Source: Gemmatimonadota bacterium (GTDB lineage: Bacteria; Latescibacterota; UBA2968; UBA8231). Taken from it: a stretch of DNA of 64,000 nucleotides. The position numbers and the translations under genes were made by a program. The first letter of the stretch is position 1. Every line of letters starts with the position of its first letter. The notes beneath the pieces were generated by a model. That model was not told the DNA's origin and ran no database searches. It saw only the letters and a program-made list of their open reading frames with translations. The DNA is taken from contig VXOR01000092.1 of NCBI GenBank assembly GCA_009840005.1, positions 47,726-111,725 of the forward strand, read 5' to 3'. Shown one piece after another: positions 17,585 to 26,390 of the stretch.

Positions 17585-18604
17585 ATGTTCATCGACGAAA
17601 TGACCATCACGGTGGAGTCGGGCCATGGCGGCAGTGGCTGCTGTTCGTTTCGGCGCGAGAAGTTCGTGCCGCGCGGCGGGCCGGACGGCGGCGATGGGGG
17701 CGACGGCGGCGACGTAATTTTCCGCGTTGATCCTCAACTCAACACGCTGCACGATTTCCGTTATCAACGCCACATTCGCGCTGGTCGCGGTGCCCACGGC
17801 GAGGGCAAGCGCCGGACGGGCCAGCGCGGCGAGCACGCGATCATTTGCGTGCCGCCGGGCACCCTCTTGCGCGACGCAAAGGGCGCGTTGATCCGCGACA
17901 TGGTTGAGGATGGGCAGGAGTTGGTGCTGCTGGAGGGTGGGCGCGGGGGCCGAGGCAATGCCCGCTTTGCCACGTCTCGAGTGCAGGCACCACGGCGTGC
18001 CGACTCTGGGCGAGAGGGCGAGCAGATGGTGGTGCGGCTCGAGCTGAAGTTGCTGGCGGATGTGGGGCTGGTGGGCTTTCCCAATGCGGGCAAATCCACA
18101 CTGCTGTCGCGGCTTTCCGCGGCCCGTCCTAAAATTGCCGATTATCCCTTTACTACCTTGGAGCCGCACTTGGGCATCGTGCAGTGGGCCGAGGGCGAGA
18201 GTTTTGTGCTGGCCGACTTGCCGGGGCTGATCGAGGGGGCGCACGCGGGCAAGGGCTTGGGCATGCGGTTTTTGCGCCACATCGAGCGCACGCGCATCCT
18301 GCTGTTTGCCATCGATTGCACCAGCCCGGACCCGCGCGGCGAGCTAGAAGCCCTGCGCCGCGAGTTGGATGCTTTCGACGACGGGATGCGGCACAAGCCC
18401 GCTGGCATTGCGTTGACTAAGGCCGATTTGCTGGGGCCGGACGCGGATTTTGAAGACCCTTTTGCCGACCTGCGCGCGCCGCGTTTTTTGGTCTCGGCTG
18501 TCAGCGGTCATGGGGTGCCTGAGATGCTGCGCGGCGTGGGACAGGGGGTGAAGAAATTGCGGGCTGACGAAGCAGGGAAAAACCTAAAGCACACCGTTCT
18601 ATAA
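17585..18604 (+). CDS. obgE: GTPase ObgE/CgtA
   Basis: This 339-residue GTPase acts in 50S ribosome maturation and growth control. The Gly-rich Obg fold (1-158) contains GGPDGGDGGDGGDV and GRGAHGEGKRRTGQ. The G domain has G1 GFPNAGKST (164-172), TTLEPHLGIV, G3 DLPGLIEGAHAGKGLG, G4 LTKADLL and G5 VSAVSG. G4 has Thr where Asn is usual. There is no TGS-like C-terminal extension. The gene lies close behind dnaB. Confidence 0.97.
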   Translation: MFIDEMTITVESGHGGSGCCSFRREKFVPRGGPDGGDGGDGGDVIFRVDPQLNTLHDFRYQRHIRAGRGAHGEGKRRTGQRGEHAIICVPPGTLLRDAKGALIRDMVEDGQELVLLEGGRGGRGNARFATSRVQAPRRADSGREGEQMVVRLELKLLADVGLVGFPNAGKSTLLSRLSAARPKIADYPFTTLEPHLGIVQWAEGESFVLADLPGLIEGAHAGKGLGMRFLRHIERTRILLFAIDCTSPDPRGELEALRRELDAFDDGMRHKPAGIALTKADLLGPDADFEDPFADLRAPRFLVSAVSGHGVPEMLRGVGQGVKKLRADEAGKNLKHTVL

Positions 18605-18615
18605 AATAGCACAAT

Positions 18616-19080
18616 ATGCCAACCGTTTATTTGGAAACGACGATTCCAAGTTACTTAGCGGCTCGGTCAAGCCGAGATATTATCATTGCTGCTCATCAGC
18701 AGATCACGCGTGATTGGTGGCGCAATGCTCGCGAGCGTTTCGATGTATATATTTCTGATGCTGTGTTGGCAGAAATCTGCCTTGGTGATCCAGATGTAGT
18801 CGCACGCCGTCTAGCGATCGTGGAAAAATTACCCATCGTAGAGATCGATAATGAGGTTCAGGACCTTGTTTCCATCTACGCTCAGCGTCTCGGTTTGACA
18901 GGCCGTGCTCAGATAGACTTACCCCATATTGCTTTAGCTGTTGCGTACTCAATGGATTATCTGGTAACGTGGAATTGTGCCCATATTGCTAATGGGGAAG
19001 TCATTCGTCGGCTCGGAGCTATTAATTCGGAGTTGCGTCTTCACATGCCTGTCATTGTTACACCTGAAGAACTCTTGTAA
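18616..19080 (+). CDS. PIN-domain toxin (VapC-like)
   Basis: This 154-residue PIN domain has the acidic residues in TVYLETTIPSYLAA (Glu in the first position), YISDAVLAEI and RAQIDLPHIALA, plus the family tail LVTWNCAHIAN. It belongs to the PIN group beginning TVYLETTIPSY, whose known members are RNases of type II toxin-antitoxin pairs. No antitoxin lies upstream. The downstream gene, 16 bases after the stop, starts with a segment that resembles the small antitoxins of this group. Base composition is lower in GC than obgE, suggesting transfer. Confidence 0.8.
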   Translation: MPTVYLETTIPSYLAARSSRDIIIAAHQQITRDWWRNARERFDVYISDAVLAEICLGDPDVVARRLAIVEKLPIVEIDNEVQDLVSIYAQRLGLTGRAQIDLPHIALAVAYSMDYLVTWNCAHIANGEVIRRLGAINSELRLHMPVIVTPEELL

Positions 19081-19096
19081 CTGTCCGGAGGAAAAT

Positions 19097-19861
19097 ATGA
19101 ACCGCGATCCTATCGTTGAAGAAATTCACCAGACAAGGCAGAAAATTTGGGAAGAGTGCGGCGGTGATCTCGACCGATTTCTGAACCGTTTGCGAGGTAC
19201 TAAAAAACAAGATCGCAGTCGCGTGGTAAGCACTACATCTCTGCCCGCAGAAGCCTACGTCAAAAAATCGACTGAAGTGGTGGTTCGTGGACTCGTCGGT
19301 GCAATCCCATACGTTGGGACGCTTCTAAACGAAGCTATTTTTGAAGGGCGTGCTCGTCTCAAACAGGAGCGTCTTGAAAAGTTCGTGGAGTATCTGGCGG
19401 AAAACCTTCAGAACCTCGAGTCTGACAAGATAAATGTCGCCTATATTCAAAGTGCAGAGTTTGCCGATTTTCTAGAAGATGTCTTGGTGCGAGCCGCCAA
19501 AGTCAGAGCGGAGGAAAAGCGAAGAAAGCTGGCCGCAGTACTCGCGGGCCGGTTGCAGCACGCCGAAGGTACGCCTTTCGATGATCGCTTTCTGGATCTG
19601 TTGATTACCCTGTCAGACATCCAAGTGCGCATTTTGGCCGAACATCTACGGGCGGCTGAGAAACGAGAAAACTCAGATTCAGAGGAAGACGCTAAGCACC
19701 GCCAGCCGAGTTACTACAATGTCCCGGAGTCAGAGTATCCTCTTTTGATCCAAGATTTAATGTCAAGGGGACTTTTCGTTTTTGCAGGAGGCCTCGGGGA
19801 GGTAACAGAGCTTGGGCGAGCGTTTATCTACTTCTTAGAGAATGATGATCGTGCGCTTTGA
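19097..19861 (+). CDS. Putative antitoxin-like N terminus fused to an unknown helical domain
   Basis: The product is 254 residues. ATG 19097 follows GGAGGA; the open frame back to 18977 overlaps the PIN gene. Residues 1-35 (MNRDPIVEEIHQTRQKIWEE, then CGGDLDRFLNRL) closely resemble the short antitoxins normally found beside VapC-like proteins of the preceding gene's type. Those are only about 70-90 residues and end soon after. Here the chain continues with GLVGAIPYVGTLLNEAIFEG (a hydrophobic hairpin), KQERLEKFVEYLAENLQNLE, SAEFADFLEDVLVRAAKVRAEEKRRKLAAVLA and a C-terminal winged-helix-like end (LMSRGLFVFAGGLGEVTELGRAF). That second part recurs, as I recall, in phage-defence-type proteins. Function inferred only. 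Confidence 0.6.
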   Translation: MNRDPIVEEIHQTRQKIWEECGGDLDRFLNRLRGTKKQDRSRVVSTTSLPAEAYVKKSTEVVVRGLVGAIPYVGTLLNEAIFEGRARLKQERLEKFVEYLAENLQNLESDKINVAYIQSAEFADFLEDVLVRAAKVRAEEKRRKLAAVLAGRLQHAEGTPFDDRFLDLLITLSDIQVRILAEHLRAAEKRENSDSEEDAKHRQPSYYNVPESEYPLLIQDLMSRGLFVFAGGLGEVTELGRAFIYFLENDDRAL

Positions 19862-19919
19862 GGCCGATGAGAAACGCGGTCATCGCATCTCTTGCCGAAT
19901 CGGCGAATGAATCGACGCA

Positions 19920-20789
19920 TTAATTCCTAAAGCCAAGAAAACGCCGTGCGGTCTCACCCATGATGAGCAGGCGTTGATCGCTGCTCAGGTCGGGCAGCAA
20001 GTGGTCGAGGACCTCGACGCACTCTCCGTAGCCGGGATCGGCGACAATCCAGGGAAAATCCGAAGCCCACAGCAGGCGTTCGGCACCAAAGGCGGACAGC
20101 AAGCTGCGGTGCCAAGCGGCTAAGTCGGGATAGGGATAGGCCGTCTTGCTCATGGCGTATTGGCCCGACAGGTGGACGCAGACGTTGGGCGAATCGGGCG
20201 CAGGGCCGAGGAATCCAGTCGGCGGCGGCATTTCCACGTCGATTTGTGGGCGGCCTTTGGCGTCCCAAGTAAACCGATCCTCGCGTGGGCAAACCATGAG
20301 GTGATTGATCACGACGCGCACTTGGGGAAAGTTGGAGAGGAACTGGGGCAGCAGTGGGGCGGAGGTGGCGCGCAAGTAGAGCCAGAGCACGTAGTCTTTG
20401 CGGGCGGCGTGTTCCCATATAAGCTGGGAAAAGACTTCGGCGAGCTCAGTCGAGTCGTCGCCGAGCGAGCGGAGCCGGAAGCCGATGATTGAGCCGTCTT
20501 CGGCGAGGCGATCCATGTGGTCGGCGGGCGCGGGCGCGTCGGGCGGTATCAAGCCGATGCCCAAGAAGCGGTCGGGATAGGTGTGCAGGCAGTGTTGTAA
20601 ATAGGCGTGATGCGCGAGGCTGGTGCCGCCGGTTTGCACGAGCACGGCCTTGTCGATGGCGTGGTCGGCCATGTGCGCCAAGAGATCCTCGACAGGAGCT
20701 TCGCGCTCGGCGGGCATACTTGAGGTTATCTCGCGCGGGAACTCGGCGCTGGGGCGGGCGAAGACGTGCAGATGAGAGTCAATACGCAT
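19920..20789 (-). CDS. Amidohydrolase family (amidohydrolase 2) protein
   Basis: This 289-residue TIM-barrel protein opens with the metal motif DSHLHVF. It also shows VLVQTGG, an RFLGIGLIPPDAP strand, VVINHLM with the His of the central strand, and LLWASDFPWI with the Asp of the last strand. This is the amidohydrolase 2 pattern of decarboxylases, lactonases and related hydrolases, and the substrate cannot be told. It is transcribed toward the PIN locus and divergently from thrB, with 39 bases between their starts. Close homologues are abundant in FCB and planctomycete-type genomes. Confidence 0.82.
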   Translation of the reverse strand: MRIDSHLHVFARPSAEFPREITSSMPAEREAPVEDLLAHMADHAIDKAVLVQTGGTSLAHHAYLQHCLHTYPDRFLGIGLIPPDAPAPADHMDRLAEDGSIIGFRLRSLGDDSTELAEVFSQLIWEHAARKDYVLWLYLRATSAPLLPQFLSNFPQVRVVINHLMVCPREDRFTWDAKGRPQIDVEMPPPTGFLGPAPDSPNVCVHLSGQYAMSKTAYPYPDLAAWHRSLLSAFGAERLLWASDFPWIVADPGYGECVEVLDHLLPDLSSDQRLLIMGETARRFLGFRN

Positions 20790-20828
20790 AGTTTTATTGG
20801 GTTGGGATGAGGTTTCCAGTAAAGTAAA

Positions 20829-21770
20829 ATGAATAAGAGATCCTCCATGGACAAGGCCGTGAAACAGGTGAAGGTGCGCGCACCGGCTACGTCGGCGAAC
20901 TTAGGAGCGGGTTTTGACTGCTTGGGACTGGCGCTGGAATTGTATATGGATTTGACGGTAGAAGAAAGCGCGGGCGCGGGCTTGGAAATCGCGGCCACGG
21001 GCGAAGGGAGCGGGAGCGTGCCCTTGGACGAGCGCAACGCCGTGTATCAGGCGGTAATGCGTGCCTATGCGCGGGCTGGTAAGACGCCCGGGCGGTTGCG
21101 CCTGACGATCGATAGCCAGATCCCGCTGGCCAGTGGGTTGGGCAGCAGCTCGGCGGCTTTAGTCGCCGGTTTAACCGCCGGTGCCGAGTTGTGTGGAATG
21201 GGGCTGGATCGGGAAGAGGTTTTGCGGCAGGGCGTGGCTGTGGAGGGACACCCGGACAATGTTGCGCCCTGCGCGTCGGGGGGGATCGTCATCGCGGCTT
21301 TGGACGGAGAAGAGGTTGTGTGGGTGCGGATTGAGCCGCCGAGGGATTTGGCCGCGGTCGTGGCCATACCGGATTTTCCCCTGCCCACGTCCAAGTCGCG
21401 GAGCGTGCTGCCCGAGCAGATTGAGCGGCGAGACGCGATATTTAACGCCGGGCGCGTCGGCTTGTTGGTGGCTGCATTGCAACAGGGCGACTACAGCCTG
21501 CTGCGGACCGGGATGCAAGATCGGTTGCACCAGCCCTATCGAGCGGCCTTGGTTCCGGGGATGGAAGAGGTGTTGGCCGCGGCTACAGAGGCGGGGGCGT
21601 TGGGTGCGGCGTTGAGCGGGGCCGGGCCGACCGCTTTGGCGCTGGTTTGTGACCAAGGCGCAGAGGTGGCCGAGGCCATGCAAAAGGCGTGGGCCAAAGA
21701 AGGGATTGCCGTGCGAACTTTGGTCCTCGGCCTCGCCGCCGAGGGCGTTCAATGCGTAAAAGAAAGGTGA
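20829..21770 (+). CDS. thrB: Homoserine kinase
   Basis: This 313-residue GHMP kinase phosphorylates homoserine in threonine synthesis. Motifs are VRAPATSANLGAGFDCLGLA, the ATP loop PLASGLGSSSAALVAG, EGHPDNVAPCASGG and the C-terminal GAALSGAGPTALAL. Two starts are possible, ATG 20829 and ATG 20847, and neither has a strong ribosome site. The conserved part begins after both. Other threonine genes are not in the window. Confidence 0.95.
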   Translation: MNKRSSMDKAVKQVKVRAPATSANLGAGFDCLGLALELYMDLTVEESAGAGLEIAATGEGSGSVPLDERNAVYQAVMRAYARAGKTPGRLRLTIDSQIPLASGLGSSSAALVAGLTAGAELCGMGLDREEVLRQGVAVEGHPDNVAPCASGGIVIAALDGEEVVWVRIEPPRDLAAVVAIPDFPLPTSKSRSVLPEQIERRDAIFNAGRVGLLVAALQQGDYSLLRTGMQDRLHQPYRAALVPGMEEVLAAATEAGALGAALSGAGPTALALVCDQGAEVAEAMQKAWAKEGIAVRTLVLGLAAEGVQCVKER

Positions 21771-21772
21771 CT

Positions 21773-22774
21773 ATGGTCAGCGAAACCGCACTCATAGACG
21801 ACATGACGACTCCGACGCCCGAAGTCGTGGAGGCCGTGCGCCAGTTGGACGGGCCGATTCTGCTGCTGGGGGTAAGCGGCAAGATGGGGCCGACCTTGGC
21901 CGAGTTGTTGGTGCGGGCCGGGGCGCAGCAGGTGGTGGGGGTAGCGCGCTTTACGGATGCGGAAAAGCGGCGCTACTTGGAAAGCGTCGGCGTGCAAACT
22001 ATTGCCTGCGACCTGCTCGCCGACGAGGCGCTAAAGGAGTTGCCTGATGCGCCCAACGTCCTCTTCCTCGCCGGATTTAAGTTTGGTGCTACGGGCAATG
22101 AAGACGCGACTTGGGCGATGAATGCCGCGTTGCCTGGCGCGGTGATGGTGCGCTACGCCCAGTCGCGGATCGTCTATGTGAGTTCGGGCAACGTGTATGC
22201 GTATGCCGAGGCCCCGGGGCCGGGATCGACCGAAGACGGAGACTTGGGTCCGGTGGGCGAATACGCCCAATCGCGCTTGGGCGGCGAGCGAGTCGCCCAG
22301 TACGCGTCGCGGGTGCGGGGGACACCCTTGGTCATTGTGCGGCTGTTTTACGCCACCGAGCCGCGCTATGGCATCATCCGCGATCTGGCCGACAAGGTGT
22401 GGCAGCAAGAGCCGATTGACCTGACTATGGGGTACGTCAACCAAATTTGGCAGGGCGACGCCAACGCCTATTTGTGCCGCTTCTTCCCCCTGTGCGATAG
22501 TCCAGCCGACGTCATCAATTTGACCGGCCCGGATACCTTATCCGTGCGCGAGTTGGCCGAACAGCTAGGGAAGATCATGGGCAAAACGCCCCTCTTTACC
22601 GGGACAGAGGCCCCAGACGCTCTCTTAGGGGATAGTCGGCGCTTGTGTGCAGAATTTGGTCGCCCGCGCGTCGGCCCGGAGCAGATGCTGCGCACGGTGG
22701 CCGAGTGGGTCATGGCCGACGGTCTGAGCCTAGATAAGCCGACCAAATACGAATCTCGCAGCGGGCAGTTCTAA
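21773..22774 (+). CDS. NAD-dependent epimerase/dehydratase family protein
   Basis: The product is 333 residues. ATG 21773 comes two bases after thrB with AAAGGTGA before it; the frame is open from 21689 inside thrB. The Rossmann start is LLLGVSGKMGPTLAELLVRAGA. It is followed by VGVARF, the Asp of CDLLADEAL, NVLFLAGFKFGA and YVSSGNVYAY. The catalytic Tyr-x3-Lys appears as EYAQSRLGGERV, with Arg in place of Lys. A C-terminal substrate lobe contains GYVNQIWQGDANAYL. It is an extended short-chain dehydrogenase of unknown substrate. It is tightly coupled to thrB on one side and to a helical protein on the other. Confidence 0.85.
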   Translation: MVSETALIDDMTTPTPEVVEAVRQLDGPILLLGVSGKMGPTLAELLVRAGAQQVVGVARFTDAEKRRYLESVGVQTIACDLLADEALKELPDAPNVLFLAGFKFGATGNEDATWAMNAALPGAVMVRYAQSRIVYVSSGNVYAYAEAPGPGSTEDGDLGPVGEYAQSRLGGERVAQYASRVRGTPLVIVRLFYATEPRYGIIRDLADKVWQQEPIDLTMGYVNQIWQGDANAYLCRFFPLCDSPADVINLTGPDTLSVRELAEQLGKIMGKTPLFTGTEAPDALLGDSRRLCAEFGRPRVGPEQMLRTVAEWVMADGLSLDKPTKYESRSGQF

Positions 22775-22776
22775 CG

Positions 22777-23685
22777 ATGAAGGAGCGGATCGCCGAGGCG
22801 GCCGCCAAGTCCGTCGAGGCGCTGTTGGCGGACGGTGCGGAGACCAGTGCGCTCCGGGATGGTCGATTGTTGTGGTCGCTGTCCCATTTGTGGGATCAGC
22901 CGCGCTACCGGAGGCTGGCTGAGCAGGTGGCCGAAGGTAGTGAACGCGACGGGGCTGCGGTCCGCGGTTCCCTTGTGTTGGCCGAGGGACTGGCGGCCTG
23001 TGGATATTGGGAACGGGCGCGGACGCTCGTGCTGCAAAGCCTGGCGCGTTGCGACGCGGCGGATTACATCGGCGAGTCGCCAGAGGGGCAACCCATGCCC
23101 AAGGGGGCGCGGTGTCTCGATGACTGGGCACAAGTGCTGAGCGTGTGTACGCGCCTTTTGCACGACCATGCCGACCGCGAACTGCAAATAGCCGCTGCCC
23201 GCGCCGTAGCTGCCATCTTGAACTACCACTACCACCCGGACTTGGGGGGATTGCTCTTTGCCGTCCGCGGCGACTTCTTCCGCTTTGACGAGTACTGGGG
23301 AACTTGCGTCTATAGCGAGGCGGCCCTCGCCGCGCTGACTGCGATGTTGGACGAGGCCATCCGCCGTGGGGAGACGCACCTTTGGGCCTTGGCGGGGCGC
23401 TACCTGCGCCAACACGTAGAGGCCGCTTGGAATCCGGCTACGGGCGGCATCCGCCGCGAGTACAGTTTGGACGTCTGGAGTGATGAAAGGCCTGGGGCCG
23501 TCCAAGCCGCAGCCGTAGGTGCCTTGGCGACGTTGCATCGCTATCAGGGCGGCGACTGGGAGGCCGCGTGGCTGGAGCGGGTGCAAGATTACCAACGGAA
23601 CTGTCCCGCCGATCCGCTCACCGAACTGCGCTGCTTGGTTCGCTGCACGCGAGAGCCGGACGAAAAACTTGACATTGTGAAATGA
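22777..23685 (+). CDS. Hypothetical protein, predicted alpha/alpha-toroid-like
   Basis: This 302-residue protein starts two bases after the epimerase stop. It is helical throughout with repeated paired helices (GSLVLAEGLAACGYWERART, LDDWAQVLSVCTRLLHDHAD, YSEAALAALTAMLDEAIRRG, THLWALAGRYLRQHVEAAW). This suggests an (alpha/alpha)n barrel of the kind seen in sugar epimerases, lyases and glycosidases. Aromatic and acidic clusters (FFRFDEYWGTCVYSEA, GGIRREYSLDVWSDERPGA) could line a pocket. I recognise no family. Its coupling to an NAD-dependent epimerase hints at a shared sugar or polyol pathway, which is inference. Confidence 0.6.
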   Translation: MKERIAEAAAKSVEALLADGAETSALRDGRLLWSLSHLWDQPRYRRLAEQVAEGSERDGAAVRGSLVLAEGLAACGYWERARTLVLQSLARCDAADYIGESPEGQPMPKGARCLDDWAQVLSVCTRLLHDHADRELQIAAARAVAAILNYHYHPDLGGLLFAVRGDFFRFDEYWGTCVYSEAALAALTAMLDEAIRRGETHLWALAGRYLRQHVEAAWNPATGGIRREYSLDVWSDERPGAVQAAAVGALATLHRYQGGDWEAAWLERVQDYQRNCPADPLTELRCLVRCTREPDEKLDIVK

Positions 23686-23746
23686 GAACGCCATTCTGAC
23701 CGCATAAGAATTAGGAATTACGAATTGGCTAGTCAGGAGGTCTATC

Positions 23747-24823
23747 ATGATCGTCTATCACGGCACGACGCGCCGAGCTGCGCGCCAGATCGCCCGCGAT
23801 GGTTTTCAGCCGCGGTCGCCCTCGCGGCGGGTGTGGTTTTCGCGGGGCAAGAGTTACGCCAAGCAGCGGGCACACTCCAAATCGCGGCACACCCGAGATC
23901 GCCCCGTTGTGCTAACCGTAGATCTCGACTTGAAAACTCTGCGCCAGCGCTATGGCAGTCGGCAGGTGCGCGAAAGCGGCGGGGTCATCTCGATCAACGG
24001 AGCCATTCCCGCGTCCTCGCTGCGCAGCCACTACGGGCTGGGCCTGCCGGAGACTGCCGAGGAGATCGCCCGTTGGGTCAACGCTGTCTTAGGAGTCAAG
24101 ACGCACAAGGGCGTCAGCGCCCGCCACGAGGGCGTTTTGCGCTTGACCCGCTGGATCGACAACCGGCTGGCGACCCAGCCTACTGCGCGGCTCGGCGAGA
24201 AGGAATTGCTCGCCCGCGCTGTGCAGTGGATCCCGAACCTCTTTGCCGGGGTGGAAATCGACTTCGAGCACTTGCGGGTCTGGCCCAAGGTGGCGCGGGA
24301 AGCCGCTGCGCAGCAGGCCGCGTTTGAAATTGCAGCGCCCGTCGATCGCCGCGAGGAAGAGGCCATCGCTTGCTTGGATTCGGACAAGCCGCAGCGGCAG
24401 GTGCGCGGCCTCCAACTCTTGGCTGACTTAGACGACCCAGACCTGTTCGAGTGGTGCGTATTGCTGCTCGGCGAGAGCCAGCCGCAAAGCGCGGTCGGCA
24501 TCCTCAAGGTGATGCGGAGTTGCGAGGACATTCAGCCGGAGGTGTTGGTTCCGTACGCGGAGAGCGAGCACAAGGCGGTGCGCGGCGCAGCCATTGAGGT
24601 GCTGGTTCTGCGCAGTGGGGAAGAGGCCCCGAAGTGGTTTTGGCGCGGCCTGACCGACCCGGTGCCGCATGTGCGGCTGAGCGCGGCCAGATTCCTCGAC
24701 CGCCTGGACCCGCGTGCGCATCGCGACAGCTTTGAAGCCGCGCTCTACGACCCGCACCCGCAGGTGGCGCAAGCGGCGCGCAAACTGACGCAGCACATGG
24801 GATTTGAGCCGTTGGCTTGGTGA
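23747..24823 (+). CDS. ART/KptA-like N-terminal domain fused to HEAT repeats
   Basis: The product is 358 residues and ATG 23747 follows AGGAGG. Residues 1-~105 begin YHGTTRRAARQIARDGFQPR, with VWFSRGKSYAKQRA and later VLTVDLDL and GVISINGAIPASSL. The His-Gly-Thr at 5-7 and this strand order recall ADP-ribosyltransferase/KptA-like folds. The middle (~110-190) is unassigned. Residues ~200-350 are HEAT-like helical repeats (GLQLLADLDDPDLFEW, VRGAAIEVLVLRSGEEAP, VRLSAARFLDRLDPRAH, VAQAARKLTQ). No conserved catalytic Glu of toxins of this fold is obvious, so activity is open. It stands alone in orientation with no obvious partner. Confidence 0.6.
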   Translation: MIVYHGTTRRAARQIARDGFQPRSPSRRVWFSRGKSYAKQRAHSKSRHTRDRPVVLTVDLDLKTLRQRYGSRQVRESGGVISINGAIPASSLRSHYGLGLPETAEEIARWVNAVLGVKTHKGVSARHEGVLRLTRWIDNRLATQPTARLGEKELLARAVQWIPNLFAGVEIDFEHLRVWPKVAREAAAQQAAFEIAAPVDRREEEAIACLDSDKPQRQVRGLQLLADLDDPDLFEWCVLLLGESQPQSAVGILKVMRSCEDIQPEVLVPYAESEHKAVRGAAIEVLVLRSGEEAPKWFWRGLTDPVPHVRLSAARFLDRLDPRAHRDSFEAALYDPHPQVAQAARKLTQHMGFEPLAW

Positions 24824-24871
24824 ATACTCAGTAGCCAAGGTAGTTCTCGATCTTCTCCAGTTTTCTAACTT

Positions 24872-26047
24872 CTACTCGCCAGCCTGTTCGGCCAAGTAGT
24901 GCTTAGCCGTTTCGTCGGCGGGGTCGATCTCTATGATCTGCCGGTAGTGTTCGCGGGCGCGGGGGACGTCGTGGCGGATGGCGGCGATGGCGGCTAGGGC
25001 GTGGAGGATGTTGAGGTCTTGGGGTAGGCGCTTGAGTAGCTGTGCAAGCTGTAGCTCAATGTCTTCGATGTAATCGGGGACCTCGCGCTGCTCATCTTTC
25101 GGCGTCTTCTCGTCCGGTTTGAGCGCCGAGATCAACGTCCCCGCCATCCCGAAAATCCCCCCTAGCCCTCCGGTGCCCCGGCGGGACTGGAATGGGACTT
25201 GGACGTCGAGCGCAGTAAGGCTCAGGGATGCGGCTTCGACAAAGGCGGTGGCGGCCTCGGCATAGCGCCCGGCTTCGGCGAGTGCGCTGCCTAGGTTGTA
25301 GTAGATGGCCGGGTTGTTCAGTCCGTAGGCGGCAAGCTCGGCGTAGATGGCTAGCTCGCGGTCGCGGTTGTTTGCCGTAAAGGCGGCCGTGGCTTGGTCG
25401 CGGAGGGTGCTGAGGTGGTCTTCTACCTTGTGCAGGACCGCGGTAGCCGCCGGGTCGCGGCTGGGGACCAACAGGGTTAGCTGACCGCGCGGATCGTGGC
25501 TCAAGGCCGGGGTCTGGACGGTGAAGAGCAGGCCCTCGTCGGCTAGGGCCGTGGCGATTTTTTGCAGGTAGCGGGGTGAGCGGGTACGGAGGAGGGGCTG
25601 CCAGCTATCGAGCTGATAGGCTGTGCCCGCGAGGTGGTCCCAATCCGCTAGGGTCAGGAAACGGCGCAGCAGGTCTTGTAGGGACTGGCCTTCGGCGACG
25701 AAGAAGGAAAAGGCATACTCCTCGCCCCGATAAACGTTCACCAGATAGGAGCGCAGCTCGCGCTGGACGACGAGGGTATCGCCGAAGTAGTGGGTAAAGG
25801 CCAACAGATGCCACAGCGGCAACTCTTGGCTGGCTTTTGCGAGGGCTTGGGCGATGGTGCAGGTTGCGGGGGCGTCTGCGTGGTAGCGGACTTCGACTTG
25901 GTCGATGAAGGCTTGGGGATCGACGTTGCGGCGCGCCAGTTCGGCGGCGACGCTGGCTAGGTAGGGGGCCTGATAGTTGGCGCGTTCTAGGGTGAGGGCG
26001 CGGACGAGAGCCTCGTCGTGATAGGCGGCGAAGTCGTCTGGCTGCAT
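24872..26047 (-). CDS. TPR-containing protein, unknown role
   Basis: The product is 391 residues. The frame is open to 26233, but that part covers the small membrane gene in another frame; ATG 26047 lies two bases after its stop. The N-terminal ~230 residues have no recognised family (DDFAAYHDEALVRAL, WHLLAFTHYFGDTLVV, a FFVAEGQSL strand and LLFTVQTPALS). The C-terminal part has TPR units (NPAIYYNLGSALAEAGRYAEAA, LNILHALAAIAAIRHDVPRA, HYRQIIEIDPADETAKHYL). A hydrophobic Gly-rich stretch lies between them (GGLGGIFGMAGTLISALKP). It is probably peripheral to the membrane through its upstream partner. Confidence 0.7.
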   Translation of the reverse strand: MQPDDFAAYHDEALVRALTLERANYQAPYLASVAAELARRNVDPQAFIDQVEVRYHADAPATCTIAQALAKASQELPLWHLLAFTHYFGDTLVVQRELRSYLVNVYRGEEYAFSFFVAEGQSLQDLLRRFLTLADWDHLAGTAYQLDSWQPLLRTRSPRYLQKIATALADEGLLFTVQTPALSHDPRGQLTLLVPSRDPAATAVLHKVEDHLSTLRDQATAAFTANNRDRELAIYAELAAYGLNNPAIYYNLGSALAEAGRYAEAATAFVEAASLSLTALDVQVPFQSRRGTGGLGGIFGMAGTLISALKPDEKTPKDEQREVPDYIEDIELQLAQLLKRLPQDLNILHALAAIAAIRHDVPRAREHYRQIIEIDPADETAKHYLAEQAGE

Positions 26048-26049
26048 GT

Positions 26050-26244
26050 TTAATCGAGCGGCAAGCGCCGCCGCGGGCGCTCCTCTTCTTGGGGACGTTC
26101 TAAGCGCCCGGCCCCACTGGTCGCCTGCCGATAGAGGCGGACGAAACTCCGGCCCACCCACCAGACGAGGACGAGAAACGCGGCGATAGCGTAGGCCGAA
26201 TGGCGGCTTTGGAGGTCGGTGAGGTACTCCCAAACAATATCCAT
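26050..26244 (-). CDS. Small single-pass membrane protein
   Basis: This 64-residue protein has one membrane segment (AYAIAAFLVLVWWVGRSFV, about 17-35) followed by a basic, Arg/Pro-rich tail (RRRLPLD at the end). Its stop is separated by two bases from the start of the TPR gene, so they form a two-gene operon. The tail could be a docking site for the TPR protein. There is no family I recognise, and support comes from the coupling and the clean membrane segment. Confidence 0.55.
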   Translation of the reverse strand: MDIVWEYLTDLQSRHSAYAIAAFLVLVWWVGRSFVRLYRQATSGAGRLERPQEEERPRRRLPLD

Positions 26245-26390
26245 TGCCGACTGATTGTAGCCCCTACGAGAGACGTATGCAAGCCAATTCGCCGCTCACT
26301 TTTAGTCTGGCTATATTAGAAGCGGTTTCACAACTCCATTCCACCAACCGACTAGCTGACCTTACGCATGGACACCTAGGTATTAGATGC

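Noticed and set aside
22771..23748. 325-residue minus-strand frame opposite the helical hypothetical
   Set aside because: The plus-strand gene is coupled to its neighbour by a 2-base gap and has ordered helices; the minus frame is low-complexity and ends in unrelated spacer.
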